Positions 34,016 to 41,796 of a stretch of DNA of 64,000 nucleotides are shown here, in pieces. Positions within the stretch are counted from its first letter, which is position 1. Each line of letters begins with the position of its first letter. This stretch comes from Thermoproteota archaeon (GTDB lineage: Archaea; Korarchaeota; Korarchaeia; Korarchaeales; Korarchaeaceae): the NCBI GenBank assembly GCA_030130125.1, contig JARZZM010000017.1:1-64000 (forward strand), written 5' to 3'. Below the pieces are notes generated by a model that had not been told where the DNA came from, did no database searches, and saw only the letters and a program-made list of their open reading frames with translations. The translations under genes were made by a program, and so were the position numbers.

Positions 34016-34879
34016 TCACCTCATTATGGCTACTGGACTCCCCAGCTTTCCACCAGCGTGTTCTGCAACGGCCTCGCATTTTAGTGTGAGCAAGTGCAAT
34101 ACCTTTACACCTAAGTCTACCTCGGTGAGGGTCTCGTAGTTGGCCATCCCCTTGGCTATGATGAGCTTCGAGGATCTGAAGATGTTCATGTTAACCTCCG
34201 TCTCCCTTTCAGGCATGACTCCAAGAGGGGAGCTCAAGCTGAAGATATAGGGTGACTTGTGCATCGATCGTAGTTCCTCTACAGTCAGGTCATCAGCTAT
34301 GGGAGACTTTTTCGCAAACAGATATACGGACTTGCCCATCTGTTCCAGATACTTGACTAGGATTAGGTCTATTGGGGCTTCATGGGCGTTGTCGAAGATG
34401 AAGGATATTATGTCCCCTGAACCGGCTTTTGTTACTATATCGAACGCCTCCTCAGTGCCGTCTATCTCTAGATCCCTAGCTACCACCTTGGTGAACCTCT
34501 CTATGAGGTCCTTTCCTCCCATTAGTGGAACTTCGTACCCGTTCGCCGATGCGGAGTTTAGGACAAGCCATCTGAACCTGTGGTAGCCCTCAGGTAGGTT
34601 AAATAGCTCTTCCTCTATCAGGGGAACTAGATCCTTTCGGACTAGTTCGATTAGTTTCTCCTTTCTAGTCGCATAGGGATCTTCCGATCCTGAGTATGAT
34701 TTGAGGAGCTTCTCCCTCTCGGCCGCTATGTGAGCGGGAGTAGGCGCCTCGTCCATCATAGAGTGGAGAACCCGCACTACATCCCTGACAAAGGGAAGTC
34801 TCCTATCGGTCGGTACATACCTAGCCTCTCTAGCTGCCACCTTCAATATACAGGCAGGGCACCTGTAATCCAGCTTCAT
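34016..34879 (-). CDS. DUF89 / ARMT1-like metal-dependent phosphatase
   Basis: DUF89 proteins are Mn/Ni-dependent phosphatases thought to remove damaged phospho-metabolites. Recognisable features: N-terminal RCPACIL, SASANGYEV, the metal motif DNAHEAPIDLIL (DN...E..D), and KGMANYETL (the KGxxNxE motif). About 287 residues from the ATG at 34879; GTG 34897 is an alternative. Divergent from triosephosphate isomerase with a small AT-rich spacer. Role in sugar-phosphate repair fits the neighbouring TIM and FBPase genes but is inference. Confidence 0.85.
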   Translation of the reverse strand: MKLDYRCPACILKVAAREARYVPTDRRLPFVRDVVRVLHSMMDEAPTPAHIAAEREKLLKSYSGSEDPYATRKEKLIELVRKDLVPLIEEELFNLPEGYHRFRWLVLNSASANGYEVPLMGGKDLIERFTKVVARDLEIDGTEEAFDIVTKAGSGDIISFIFDNAHEAPIDLILVKYLEQMGKSVYLFAKKSPIADDLTVEELRSMHKSPYIFSLSSPLGVMPERETEVNMNIFRSSKLIIAKGMANYETLTEVDLGVKVLHLLTLKCEAVAEHAGGKLGSPVAIMR

Positions 34880-34937
34880 CTCAATCGGGATCCCCACCTA
34901 CAAAAAGCTGATTAAGATTTGGGATGACAACTAAACT

Positions 34938-35624
34938 ATGAGTGTTCCTAGGCTGCTGGTTAACCTGAAGGCATACTTACAGGCTTCAGGAGAGAAAGCT
35001 GTGGAGATAGCTAGACAAGCGGAGAAGGTCTGGAGGGAAACAGGGGTTCTCATCGGCATTGCACCGAATGTACTGGATTTGAAAGTAGTGGCGGAAAGCG
35101 TTGATATCCCAGTGTACTCCCAGCATGTGGATCCTATAGACCCGGGGGCCCACACGGGTCATATTCCGCCTGAGCTCGTAAAGAAGTCTGGTGCTAGAGG
35201 TTCCCTGTTGAACCATTCTGAGAAGCAGATAGAGCTCCATCATATAAGTGTGGCCGTTACGAAACTGAGAGAATTGGATCTCTCGCCCATAGTGTGCGCT
35301 CCAACACCTCAAGAGTCGGCAGCCGTCGCGGCCTTATCCCCAGACGCGGTCGCCATAGAACCTCCTGAACTCATCGGAACGGGCATTCCGGTGTCCAAGG
35401 CTAAACCGGAGATCGTTCAGAGCTCGCTTAAAGCTGTGATAGATGTCAATCCTGACGTTGATCTCCTCTGTGGTGCGGGAATCACCAGCGGAGAAGATGT
35501 AAGAGCTGCGATAAGGCTCGGTAGCTATGGTGTGCTTGTTGCATCCGCTGTAGCCAAAAGTCCGAATCCTTACGAAAAAATGGAAGAGTTAGTGAGACCT
35601 TTCGTGGAAATCACTCGGGCCTGA
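34938..35624 (+). CDS. tpiA: Triosephosphate isomerase
   Basis: Interconverts glyceraldehyde 3-phosphate and dihydroxyacetone phosphate. Catalytic residues are visible: Lys in VNLKAY (near 11), His in YSQHVD (near 88), Glu in IEPPELIGTG (near 134), and phosphate loops GAGITSGED and GVLVASAV. At 228 residues it is the short archaeal form, which is often tetrameric. Convergent with FBP aldolase/phosphatase (14-base overlap), placing two gluconeogenic steps together. Confidence 0.97.
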   Translation: MSVPRLLVNLKAYLQASGEKAVEIARQAEKVWRETGVLIGIAPNVLDLKVVAESVDIPVYSQHVDPIDPGAHTGHIPPELVKKSGARGSLLNHSEKQIELHHISVAVTKLRELDLSPIVCAPTPQESAAVAALSPDAVAIEPPELIGTGIPVSKAKPEIVQSSLKAVIDVNPDVDLLCGAGITSGEDVRAAIRLGSYGVLVASAVAKSPNPYEKMEELVRPFVEITRA

Positions 35625-36708
35625 ACCTGTCCTTCAATTTCTCCAGTACCTTGGGCAAGGTCGTGTACTCCATTTCCTCGGGTCCGAGCCTATGTGGCAT
35701 GAAGGGACCGTGCCTCCTCATGTAGTCAGTTATCATGTTAGCCGTTCTCCTAGCTTCATCGAAGGCTACATCCGAGAAGAGATCGCTCGGTCCTATTAGC
35801 CTCGAGTCCTGCACTTGGAATCCTAAGGCGACTATTCTGGGAGGGCCATCGAATCTACTGGGCCTCGCGTCGGCCTCGGAGACGGGCATGATGGGACCGT
35901 GGTGAGATCCTCTCATCCAGCCAGCCACCAAGAAGGGGAACGAGAAGGGTTCGAGCACCTCTCCTAGCGCCGGAAATCCACTTTGCGCCCTAACTATGGC
36001 CACGGGATCGTCCTTACCCACATACTTACCAGCGATCAGGTTCAGCCTAGTTGTACTGACCACGGCCGCTATCTCTCTATCGGACTTCCTAAACACCCTG
36101 CGTATCACGTACCTACCTGGGGTACCGATTAGGGAGAGGATGTCGTACATCTCCTCCGGAGAGGACATCTCCACGACCTTGCTCTCCATCACATCCATTA
36201 TCTCGAATATGAAACCGTCATGGAGCCTAGGGTCTATAACCAAGCCAGCCGTGTTGAAGGGATCCGCGAATATCCGGAACATGGGGAGGTTGAAGGCGCC
36301 CGGTTCGGTCTTATCCGCCATGAACACAATTACAGGATCAGATGGTCTCTCTTCGAACTCCATTTCGGCTACTCCAGGTCCCATACCCTTTAGATTTCCT
36401 GAGAACGCGTCCTTTAGGAGGTCCTGCCCTGCACCATAGAGTCCTAACTCCTTCGCCACCTCAGTACCTCTCTTGAAAACATTCCAAGCTAGTTCGTGGA
36501 TTTCAGGGTTCTCTACCCCTTTCCTGTGTGTCATTATCAGTTGAAGGTCATCCCCTACTGCCGTCACGTAGAAATCTTCTATAAGCCTAGAGTCTTTGGC
36601 TTTAGACAGCTCCTGAGCAGCTACTTCCTTGAGCTTAGGATGAACCACGTGATGCCCGGCCAGACCACCTATATCGGCTTTGATGACCGAGACCGTAGTC
36701 TTTACCAT
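35611..36708 (-). CDS. fbp: Fructose 1,6-bisphosphate aldolase/phosphatase (type V)
   Basis: Bifunctional archaeal gluconeogenic enzyme: condenses triose phosphates and then dephosphorylates FBP to fructose 6-phosphate. Near full-length family match, including KADIGGLAGHH with metal-binding Asp/His at the N terminus, AVGDDLQLIMTHRKG, and AGWMRGSHHGPIMPV. 365 residues, as expected. It pairs functionally with the adjacent TIM, whose products are its substrates. Preceded by an AT-rich AATAAAAAG tract near 36738-36748 that may be its TATA box. Confidence 0.97.
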   Translation of the reverse strand: MVKTTVSVIKADIGGLAGHHVVHPKLKEVAAQELSKAKDSRLIEDFYVTAVGDDLQLIMTHRKGVENPEIHELAWNVFKRGTEVAKELGLYGAGQDLLKDAFSGNLKGMGPGVAEMEFEERPSDPVIVFMADKTEPGAFNLPMFRIFADPFNTAGLVIDPRLHDGFIFEIMDVMESKVVEMSSPEEMYDILSLIGTPGRYVIRRVFRKSDREIAAVVSTTRLNLIAGKYVGKDDPVAIVRAQSGFPALGEVLEPFSFPFLVAGWMRGSHHGPIMPVSEADARPSRFDGPPRIVALGFQVQDSRLIGPSDLFSDVAFDEARRTANMITDYMRRHGPFMPHRLGPEEMEYTTLPKVLEKLKDRFRPE

Positions 36709-36772
36709 GGACCCACCCCCACAGCTAGCGCCTGACTAAAATAAAAAGAGCTGGAGTCGAGAGAACGTGCAT

Positions 36773-37408
36773 TCAATCGAAAACTAGATATCCTCCTTCA
36801 GCTAGGATCCTCCTCAGTTTATAGACTGCCCTCTTTACGTCAGACTCCTTCTTCGCGCCGGTACAAACTAAGCTTCCAGAGGCGAATATCAGGAAAACGA
36901 CGTCGGGGTCCTTCATCCTGAAGATCAGACCTGGGAACTGTTCTGGCTCGTAGAGAGTATTAGGAAGCTCCAAAGCCAGCTTCTCTATGTCCACCTTGAC
37001 GAAGAGCTTTGCAGAGGCAACTATGTTCTCGGCCTTGATGAGGGGCCTCCTTTTGACCTCTATCCCGTGCTTCTTGAGGACCTCTATAGCCGCATTTATG
37101 GCCCTAGCCGATTCCTCTACGGACTTAGTGCCAGTGCATACAAACTTCCCACTACTGAAGAGCAGAAGGGCGGCCTTGGGTTCATCGAGCTTGAGCACTA
37201 GTCCAGGGAACTTCTCAGGATCGTACCTTGATTTCTTTATCTTCTTGGCAATCTCGTGTAGATCGAGTCTCTGCCTTATGTCAGCTGATGACACGACGTT
37301 CTGGATGGTTATCTCGGGCTCCCTCAACCTGCTTAAAATCTCTTCCACGTCTTCCTTTTTCATAGATTTTTCTTCCATTACTTCGCTTTCGCTATCGTCG
37401 AATGGCAT
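36773..37408 (-). CDS. tbp: TATA-box-binding protein
   Basis: General transcription factor with two direct repeats of the saddle fold: FPGLVLKL...SGKFVCTGTKS in the first and FPGLIFRM...SGSLVCTGAKK in the second. An unusually charged N-terminal extension of about 30 residues (acidic/Lys-rich) precedes ITIQNVVSSADI. 211 residues. Divergence between the two halves is normal for archaeal TBP. A strong TATA box on the minus strand lies about 40 bases upstream. Confidence 0.98.
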   Translation of the reverse strand: MPFDDSESEVMEEKSMKKEDVEEILSRLREPEITIQNVVSSADIRQRLDLHEIAKKIKKSRYDPEKFPGLVLKLDEPKAALLLFSSGKFVCTGTKSVEESARAINAAIEVLKKHGIEVKRRPLIKAENIVASAKLFVKVDIEKLALELPNTLYEPEQFPGLIFRMKDPDVVFLIFASGSLVCTGAKKESDVKRAVYKLRRILAEGGYLVFD

Positions 37409-37442
37409 AGTTTTCCCCGTTTCACTACTATCCGGGTGACCC

Positions 37443-37454
37443 GTTATATATAAA
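37443..37454 (-). promoter_or_regulatory. TATA box of the tbp gene
   Basis: On the minus strand the tract reads TTTATATATAA, centred about 40 bases before the tbp ATG. It is the closest match to a consensus archaeal TATA box in the window, so TBP may control its own gene. Confidence 0.6.
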
Positions 37455-37509
37455 GGAGAGGCAGCTACCTTCCCCGCTCGGGCCTCCTGTAATCTCCAAC
37501 TAGATGCCT

Positions 37510-38097
37510 CTAATCACTAGAATCTCCGGTTTCTTCCCAGTTATCGTCATGTTCAGTTGTGTAAAGCTCATAAGGCTCATTATCGGTACTCTCTTCCCCT
37601 AATACCTTGGAATACTCATAGAGGAGATAGGCTGCAATAATTCCTACAATCGCCAGCTTGACTGGAAGCGACTGGAGCAGCTCCAGAGCGGAACCCAAGT
37701 AGGGAATTCTGAGAACCACTTTGCCGTATATGTCCTTAGAGGTCCTGAAACCCGGATCAGGAAGCGCGTTGCTATCTCCCTTTGTGTAAAAGACTGGCCC
37801 GCTCATGCTCATGTCTATTCGGATTATCCTGTGAACTATGAGCGAGCTCGACCAAGGGACTCTGAACACTATTATATCTCCCACTTTTAGATCATAAGGG
37901 TCAGCGCCCACCACTATGAGTAGATCCCCCACTTCCAAGGTGGGTCTCATCGATCCCGATGTCACCACGGTAAATGGGGAGTCCACGCCAGTCAGCAGGG
38001 GTAGGACTACCTTGAAGAAGGATAAGAAGGTCAGGAATAATACGGCCAGTGTGAATATTTCCTTTGTTAACCACTTGTTCGCCTGACCGGCTGGCAA
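37510..38097 (-). CDS. Signal peptidase I (archaeal/ER Sec11 type)
   Basis: Membrane peptidase removing signal peptides from exported proteins. TM helix 1 is about residues 14-36. The catalytic Ser is S49 in TSGSMRPTLEVGD and the general-base position is H89 in VHRII, giving the Ser-His form of archaea and the ER. Conserved box TKGDSN follows, and a second TM lies about 146-163 with an acidic tail. TTG start one base after the rpoP stop, so it is cotranscribed with rpoP. Confidence 0.92.
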   Translation of the reverse strand: MPAGQANKWLTKEIFTLAVLFLTFLSFFKVVLPLLTGVDSPFTVVTSGSMRPTLEVGDLLIVVGADPYDLKVGDIIVFRVPWSSSLIVHRIIRIDMSMSGPVFYTKGDSNALPDPGFRTSKDIYGKVVLRIPYLGSALELLQSLPVKLAIVGIIAAYLLYEYSKVLGEESTDNEPYELYTTEHDDNWEETGDSSD

Positions 38098-38098
38098 C

Positions 38099-38242
38099 TC
38101 AGATCGCCTTCACCACCTTGGGCTCCTCTTTCCTCACTTTCCTCAGGATCCTATACCCGCATCTCGGACATTTGAAGTCCTTGAAGTATTCCTCCATCTC
38201 CTCTTTAGTGAAGATGTAGCCGCACCTCAGGCACTGATACAT
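38099..38242 (-). CDS. rpoP: DNA-directed RNA polymerase subunit P (Rpb12 homologue)
   Basis: A 47-residue gene on the minus strand. It begins MYQCLRCGY and contains a second CPRCG near residues 25-29, together one zinc ribbon (C4, C7, C25, C28), then a basic tail ending PKVVKAI. This is the size and pattern of archaeal RpoP. The ATG at 38242 has GGTGAGTG upstream. A TATA-like tract at 38271-38279 could give it its own promoter after tfb. The signal peptidase gene follows after one base. Confidence 0.9.
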   Translation of the reverse strand: MYQCLRCGYIFTKEEMEEYFKDFKCPRCGYRILRKVRKEEPKVVKAI

Positions 38243-38282
38243 TCCCACTCACCATGGAGGCTGTTGAAGGGGAATAAAAAGA

Positions 38283-39335
38283 TTATTCTTTCACCTGTGA
38301 GGCTGCTTTCACCTTCTCAGCTATTCTCTTCTTTATTTCGTTCAATCTTTCCTCTCCTATCTCATCTAACCATTCTTTGCGGGCCTTCTGGATGAGTTCC
38401 TTGTACCTGTTCCTCACGGTGACCTCAGTAACGTTAGCTGCCTGAGCTAGCTCTCTCTGAGTCCTGTGTATGCCTAACTCTTGGCAAGCCATGTAGACTG
38501 CTGCTGCAGCCACGCCTACCGGCTCTCTTCCCATTGTAGCTCCGTTTTTCTTGGCTATCTTGATTATCCTTATTGCCTGCGTCGCGATCTCTTCAGGGAG
38601 GTTCAGCTTGGAGCATATAAGATATACGAAATTCTCCGGTTTCGGTGGAGGTATCTGTATCCCCAGCTTCCTGAACAGGAACCTGAAACTCCTCCCAACC
38701 TCTTTCTCCTCCAGAGAGAAGTACCTCGATACCTCCTCTAGGGTCCTAGGTACATCGGTTCTCCTACAGGCGGCATAGATGACCGCGGCTACCATTGCGT
38801 CCATGCTCCTCCCTTTAACGAGTCCAGCCCGAGCGGCCATCCTGTAGAGAGTGGCCGCATCCTCGACAGTCTCCTGCGGTAGGTTTAGGGACTCAGCAGC
38901 ATCTCTTATCTTCCTTAGGGCAGGTTCCACGGTCTTCTCCTTGGAGTCCGCCACATGTTTCTGGGTTCTCTTCAATTGGTTCACAGATTTCTTGCTTAGC
39001 CCCCTAGTCAGAGTTATCTCAGTGTCGAGACCGAAGCCCGGTCTTAATGGAGTAACCGGGGCACCAGCGTGAGCTCTCTCCATGTACTCATCCGAATCGA
39101 AGGCCCTCCAGTCCTTCGAGAAGTTCAGAACGCTTGAATCTATAATGAGACCACAATCTTGGCAAACCAAATCCCCAGTTTCAGGATCCTCCACTATGTT
39201 AGTGCTCCCGCATCTGGGGCACTTTAGCTCCTCCTCTTCTTGAGAGGAGGGTTCAGCGGCCTTAGGATAATCTCTCTTCTCCCGAGACAGGAAAACCCAC
39301 CACCCCTTTAGAAATTGCCGAAGTGTAGGCCCCAT
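38283..39335 (-). CDS. tfb: Transcription factor B (TFIIB homologue)
   Basis: Recruits RNA polymerase to TBP-bound promoters. An N-terminal zinc ribbon (CPRC...CQDC), the B-reader/linker with LNFSKDWRAFDSDEY, then two cyclin-like repeats (SMDAMVAAVIYAACRR and PVGVAAAAVYMACQE) with the DNA-contacting helix VTEVTVRNRYKEL. The ATG at 39335 is the only standard start close to the ribbon, but it sits only a few bases from the minus-strand TTTTATATA at 39338-39350; a TTG at 39368 is the other option. A 37-residue leader before the ribbon is longer than usual. Confidence 0.95.
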   Translation of the reverse strand: MGPTLRQFLKGWWVFLSREKRDYPKAAEPSSQEEEELKCPRCGSTNIVEDPETGDLVCQDCGLIIDSSVLNFSKDWRAFDSDEYMERAHAGAPVTPLRPGFGLDTEITLTRGLSKKSVNQLKRTQKHVADSKEKTVEPALRKIRDAAESLNLPQETVEDAATLYRMAARAGLVKGRSMDAMVAAVIYAACRRTDVPRTLEEVSRYFSLEEKEVGRSFRFLFRKLGIQIPPPKPENFVYLICSKLNLPEEIATQAIRIIKIAKKNGATMGREPVGVAAAAVYMACQELGIHRTQRELAQAANVTEVTVRNRYKELIQKARKEWLDEIGEERLNEIKKRIAEKVKAASQVKE

Positions 39336-39411
39336 ATGCGTATATAAAAGTTTCGCTAAACTTATCAATGGGCGGGGGGCCTAGCCCTCCCTCGTCCTCC
39401 TAGATCACTGC

Positions 39412-39436
39412 ATTATAGTAACTGTTATTATAGTAA
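39412..39436. repeat. Two direct copies of ATTATAGTAA upstream of tfb
   Basis: ATTATAGTAA occurs at 39412-39421 and 39427-39436, 15 bases apart, flanked by GCATT / AATGC. The 206-base spacer 39369-39574 between tfb and tRNA-Gly otherwise shows no gene; it includes a GC-rich patch (about 39370-39400), these repeats, an AT-rich stretch near 39490, and the tRNA promoter. The repeats could be an operator but nothing else supports that. Confidence 0.4.
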
Positions 39437-39574
39437 AATGCTGCGGACAGATCCTTCTAATTCGTTAGAGTAAAACCAGTTATCCATTAATATATTTACC
39501 AATTCGATTTCGCGGATCCCCGGTACGGGCGCTGAGCTAAAGTTTTTAGATCCAGAAGACAGCATAGACAGCTG

Positions 39575-39648
39575 GCGGCCGTAGTCTAGCCTGGACAGGA
39601 TGCCGGCCCTCCAAGCCGGAGACCCGGGTTCAAATCCCGGCGGCCGCA
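39575..39648 (+). tRNA. tRNA-Gly (anticodon UCC)
   Basis: Acceptor GCGGCCG (39575-39581) pairs with CGGCCGC (39641-39647); discriminator A at 39648. Anticodon loop CCTCCAA gives UCC between CCGGC and GCCGG. T arm CCGGG-TTCAAAT-CCCGG. CCA is not fully encoded, and there is no intron. A TATA-like GTTTTTAGA (39542-39550) lies about 28 bases upstream. Confidence 0.95.
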
Positions 39649-39671
39649 CCATAACATACAGGTGTCGCGTC

Positions 39672-40013
39672 TTGGCAGCGGACGAGCTCGAGGAGGTCAT
39701 CTCTTCTGCAGTAAGGGAGCTTGCGAGGAAGGAAGGATTCAAGTCAGGTAAGTCGTTAGATTTAGCGGTTGACCTCACTCTCGCCTTCATTAGATCTGTG
39801 CTCTCCTCTAAGAGGAGGCTCAGGTCCCTAGCAGATCTTCTAGATGACGAGGACCAAGAGTGGAAATACATAGCGTATTACGTGAAGAGAACTCCGGTTT
39901 GCTCCATCCCATGTCGTTTCTCCTCGGACTTAGAAAGGGTACTTCAAAACTACGGGTTTACCAGTTTGCAGTATCAGATACTGTTCAAGAAGGAATGCGG
40001 GGGTAATGATTGA
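39672..40013 (+). CDS. Small helical protein of unknown function ahead of a caspase-fold protease
   Basis: About 113 residues, not recognised. The N-terminal half is helical and charged (DELEEVISSAVRELARKEGF, then SSKRRLRSLADLLDDED). The C-terminal half has two cysteines close together (CSIPC) and a final Cys. The open frame extends back into tRNA-Gly, so I set the start at TTG 39672, seven bases after AGGTG. It overlaps the protease gene by four bases. With 23 bases between tRNA and start and no TATA box, it probably shares the tRNA promoter. Confidence 0.65.
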   Translation: MAADELEEVISSAVRELARKEGFKSGKSLDLAVDLTLAFIRSVLSSKRRLRSLADLLDDEDQEWKYIAYYVKRTPVCSIPCRFSSDLERVLQNYGFTSLQYQILFKKECGGND

Positions 40014-41659
40014 GATCTTTCCTTCTCATCATCGTTTCACTGGTGGTAATGTCGGGTGTTTCGATCCTAACACCCGCTCAAGCTGGCAGCCTTCCCCTAG
40101 TTCACGTCTTCGAGGACTACAGATCAGCTTCAGCATTCTTCCTCTCGATGAGCCCGGGGGAGAGGATAGTAGTCGCCCGGAACGCCTCCTACGTGAGAGA
40201 TTGGCTCAGGGAGATGGGATTTCCTGTAAGAGTCGAATCCTATGAAGCTATCCCCGGAGAGATGACTCCTCACGAACTCGCTTATTTCCTGCTTTACTCT
40301 AAAAAGAAGGGTCTCCAAGTGGCTGACTTTGAACTCCTAAAGAAATTGGATCTCATATCCCGAGAGCTCTCTTCTATGGAGAGTGAGGTTGCGGTCCTGT
40401 TCTACAGCTCGGATGGGCCGAATTACTCTTTACTGGCGGCCTATGCAGCCTTCCTCAAAAGGGCTAAGTTAATTGATTTAGATTCGGCTCAACCGAGCCG
40501 AGACCTCTTGAAGGGGGTTAGGTACGTCATCTTATTGACCAAGCCCCTCACCTCCCGAAACTATGAGAGGTATCTGAATGTTATAGACTTCCTAACCTGT
40601 ATAGACGATGATCCGTATCTAGACGCCTCCTTAGGAGTCCTTACCGGTCCCGATGTGGCTGCACCCTTCCTGATGCTGCTCGCGGACGATGCTGCTTCAA
40701 TGGGTTTGATCAACAGACTTAGAGGTATCTCCCTCGTCGAGGACCTTCCTTTAGCTAGGAAAGTGGAATTCATAGCATCATCCTACGGATTGAGCACGAA
40801 GGTGCTGCACCCCGATGTGGAGTATTCTAACCTGACGGCGAAGGACTCCGCTAAGATGCTCAGAGAGGCAAGAAATGGTATTATCTATCTCAACCTGCAC
40901 GGGAACCCCTACGTCATGGCCCTGAAGACCGAGGGGCATGTGGTCATCACACCCTCCATAGTGAGGTCCGCTAGACCGTTGGGGGCTATAGTGATCACCC
41001 TGTCGTGCGATACCCTGAGGTTCCCAGATCTCGATGATCCCAAGAGTTCCATAGCCTATTCGTTTCTAGAAGCCGGAGCGTTTGCATATATAGGAGCCAC
41101 GAGGGTGGAGTTCAGCATAGGATCTGAGGCGGGTACCTCCTATCCAGATCTCATCTTGATGATGGCCCTGACGGGTCGCACTTTGGGAGAGGCTGTTATG
41201 ACGGTGAACAACTTACACATAAAGGAGGCCACGGAGAAAGGGATAGGTCCCAGAGAGGCGGCTTATGAGGTCCTGCTGGGTGATCCTACCTTGAGTCTGG
41301 CATCTCACCAAGTTCCCTATATCATAGAGAGGAATGGTCACATGTACAGAGTGAGTATCTCCAAGGCCACTCCGGTTGTGTACCTTCAACTGCGATTGCC
41401 TGATGAAGGGGATTTCCTCCCCTATGTGGAGGTAGACCTTCCCTCCGTTTACTTTAAGTGGTATGAGGATGAAGGGGGCCTATTCATCTATGTGTCAACC
41501 CTCTCCTCGAGCTTTACTGGGTACTTTAGGGAGGACACGAGCGTGAAAATCGAGCTCAGGAGGCGCCATGGCTACCTAGAGTACATTCCATACCTAGCCA
41601 TCATGCTCGTCACGATCATCTCCTTAGCGGCTCTCATAAGAGCTAGGAGGATTACCTGA
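40010..41659 (+). CDS. Secreted, membrane-anchored C25/caspase-fold cysteine peptidase-like protein
   Basis: 549 residues with a signal peptide (about 1-25) and a C-terminal membrane helix (about 522-542) followed by RARR, so the body faces outside. The middle resembles gingipain/clostripain-fold peptidases: catalytic His in YLNLHGNP (H297), catalytic Cys in VITLSCDTL (C333), then SFLEAGAFAYIGATR and LLGDPTLSL, which commonly follow in the C25 family. N-terminal GRE-poor region and C-terminal beta domain are family-variable. TTG start overlapping the upstream gene (TTGA). Substrate unknown; self-processing is possible. Confidence 0.78.
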   Translation: MRSFLLIIVSLVVMSGVSILTPAQAGSLPLVHVFEDYRSASAFFLSMSPGERIVVARNASYVRDWLREMGFPVRVESYEAIPGEMTPHELAYFLLYSKKKGLQVADFELLKKLDLISRELSSMESEVAVLFYSSDGPNYSLLAAYAAFLKRAKLIDLDSAQPSRDLLKGVRYVILLTKPLTSRNYERYLNVIDFLTCIDDDPYLDASLGVLTGPDVAAPFLMLLADDAASMGLINRLRGISLVEDLPLARKVEFIASSYGLSTKVLHPDVEYSNLTAKDSAKMLREARNGIIYLNLHGNPYVMALKTEGHVVITPSIVRSARPLGAIVITLSCDTLRFPDLDDPKSSIAYSFLEAGAFAYIGATRVEFSIGSEAGTSYPDLILMMALTGRTLGEAVMTVNNLHIKEATEKGIGPREAAYEVLLGDPTLSLASHQVPYIIERNGHMYRVSISKATPVVYLQLRLPDEGDFLPYVEVDLPSVYFKWYEDEGGLFIYVSTLSSSFTGYFREDTSVKIELRRRHGYLEYIPYLAIMLVTIISLAALIRARRIT

Positions 41660-41664
41660 TAGCA

Positions 41665-41672
41665 TTTATAAA
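41665..41672 (+). promoter_or_regulatory. TATA box before tRNA-Thr
   Basis: TTTATAAA lies 26-33 bases before the tRNA 5' end, the expected spacing. It is also the only convincing promoter before the proteasome-to-tRNase Z gene chain. Confidence 0.6.
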
Positions 41673-41697
41673 GAGATCAGGATACAGTTTGAGGTGG

Positions 41698-41775
41698 GCC
41701 CCGGTAGCTTAGCTCGGTTAGAGCGCCGCCTTGGTAAGGCGGAGGTCGCGGGTTCGAATCCCGCCCGGGGCTCCA
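41698..41775 (+). tRNA. tRNA-Thr (anticodon GGU), CCA encoded
   Basis: Acceptor GCCCCGG (41698-41704) pairs with CCGGGGC (41765-41771); discriminator T at 41772, then an encoded CCA (41773-41775). Anticodon loop TTGGTAA gives GGU between CCGCC and GGCGG. T arm GCGGG-TTCGAAT-CCCGC. Of the four tRNAs in this window it is the only one with CCA in the DNA. Confidence 0.95.
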
Positions 41776-41796
41776 TTTAACTTGAGGGGTGTTACA

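Noticed and set aside
39600-39671. Start of the small unknown gene inside tRNA-Gly
   Set aside because: The sequence is tRNA; TTG 39672 with AGGTG upstream is the sensible start.
41731-41796. N-terminal extension of the proteasome beta frame through tRNA-Thr
   Set aside because: The extra residues are the tRNA read as codons; GTG 41797 has a proper ribosome site.
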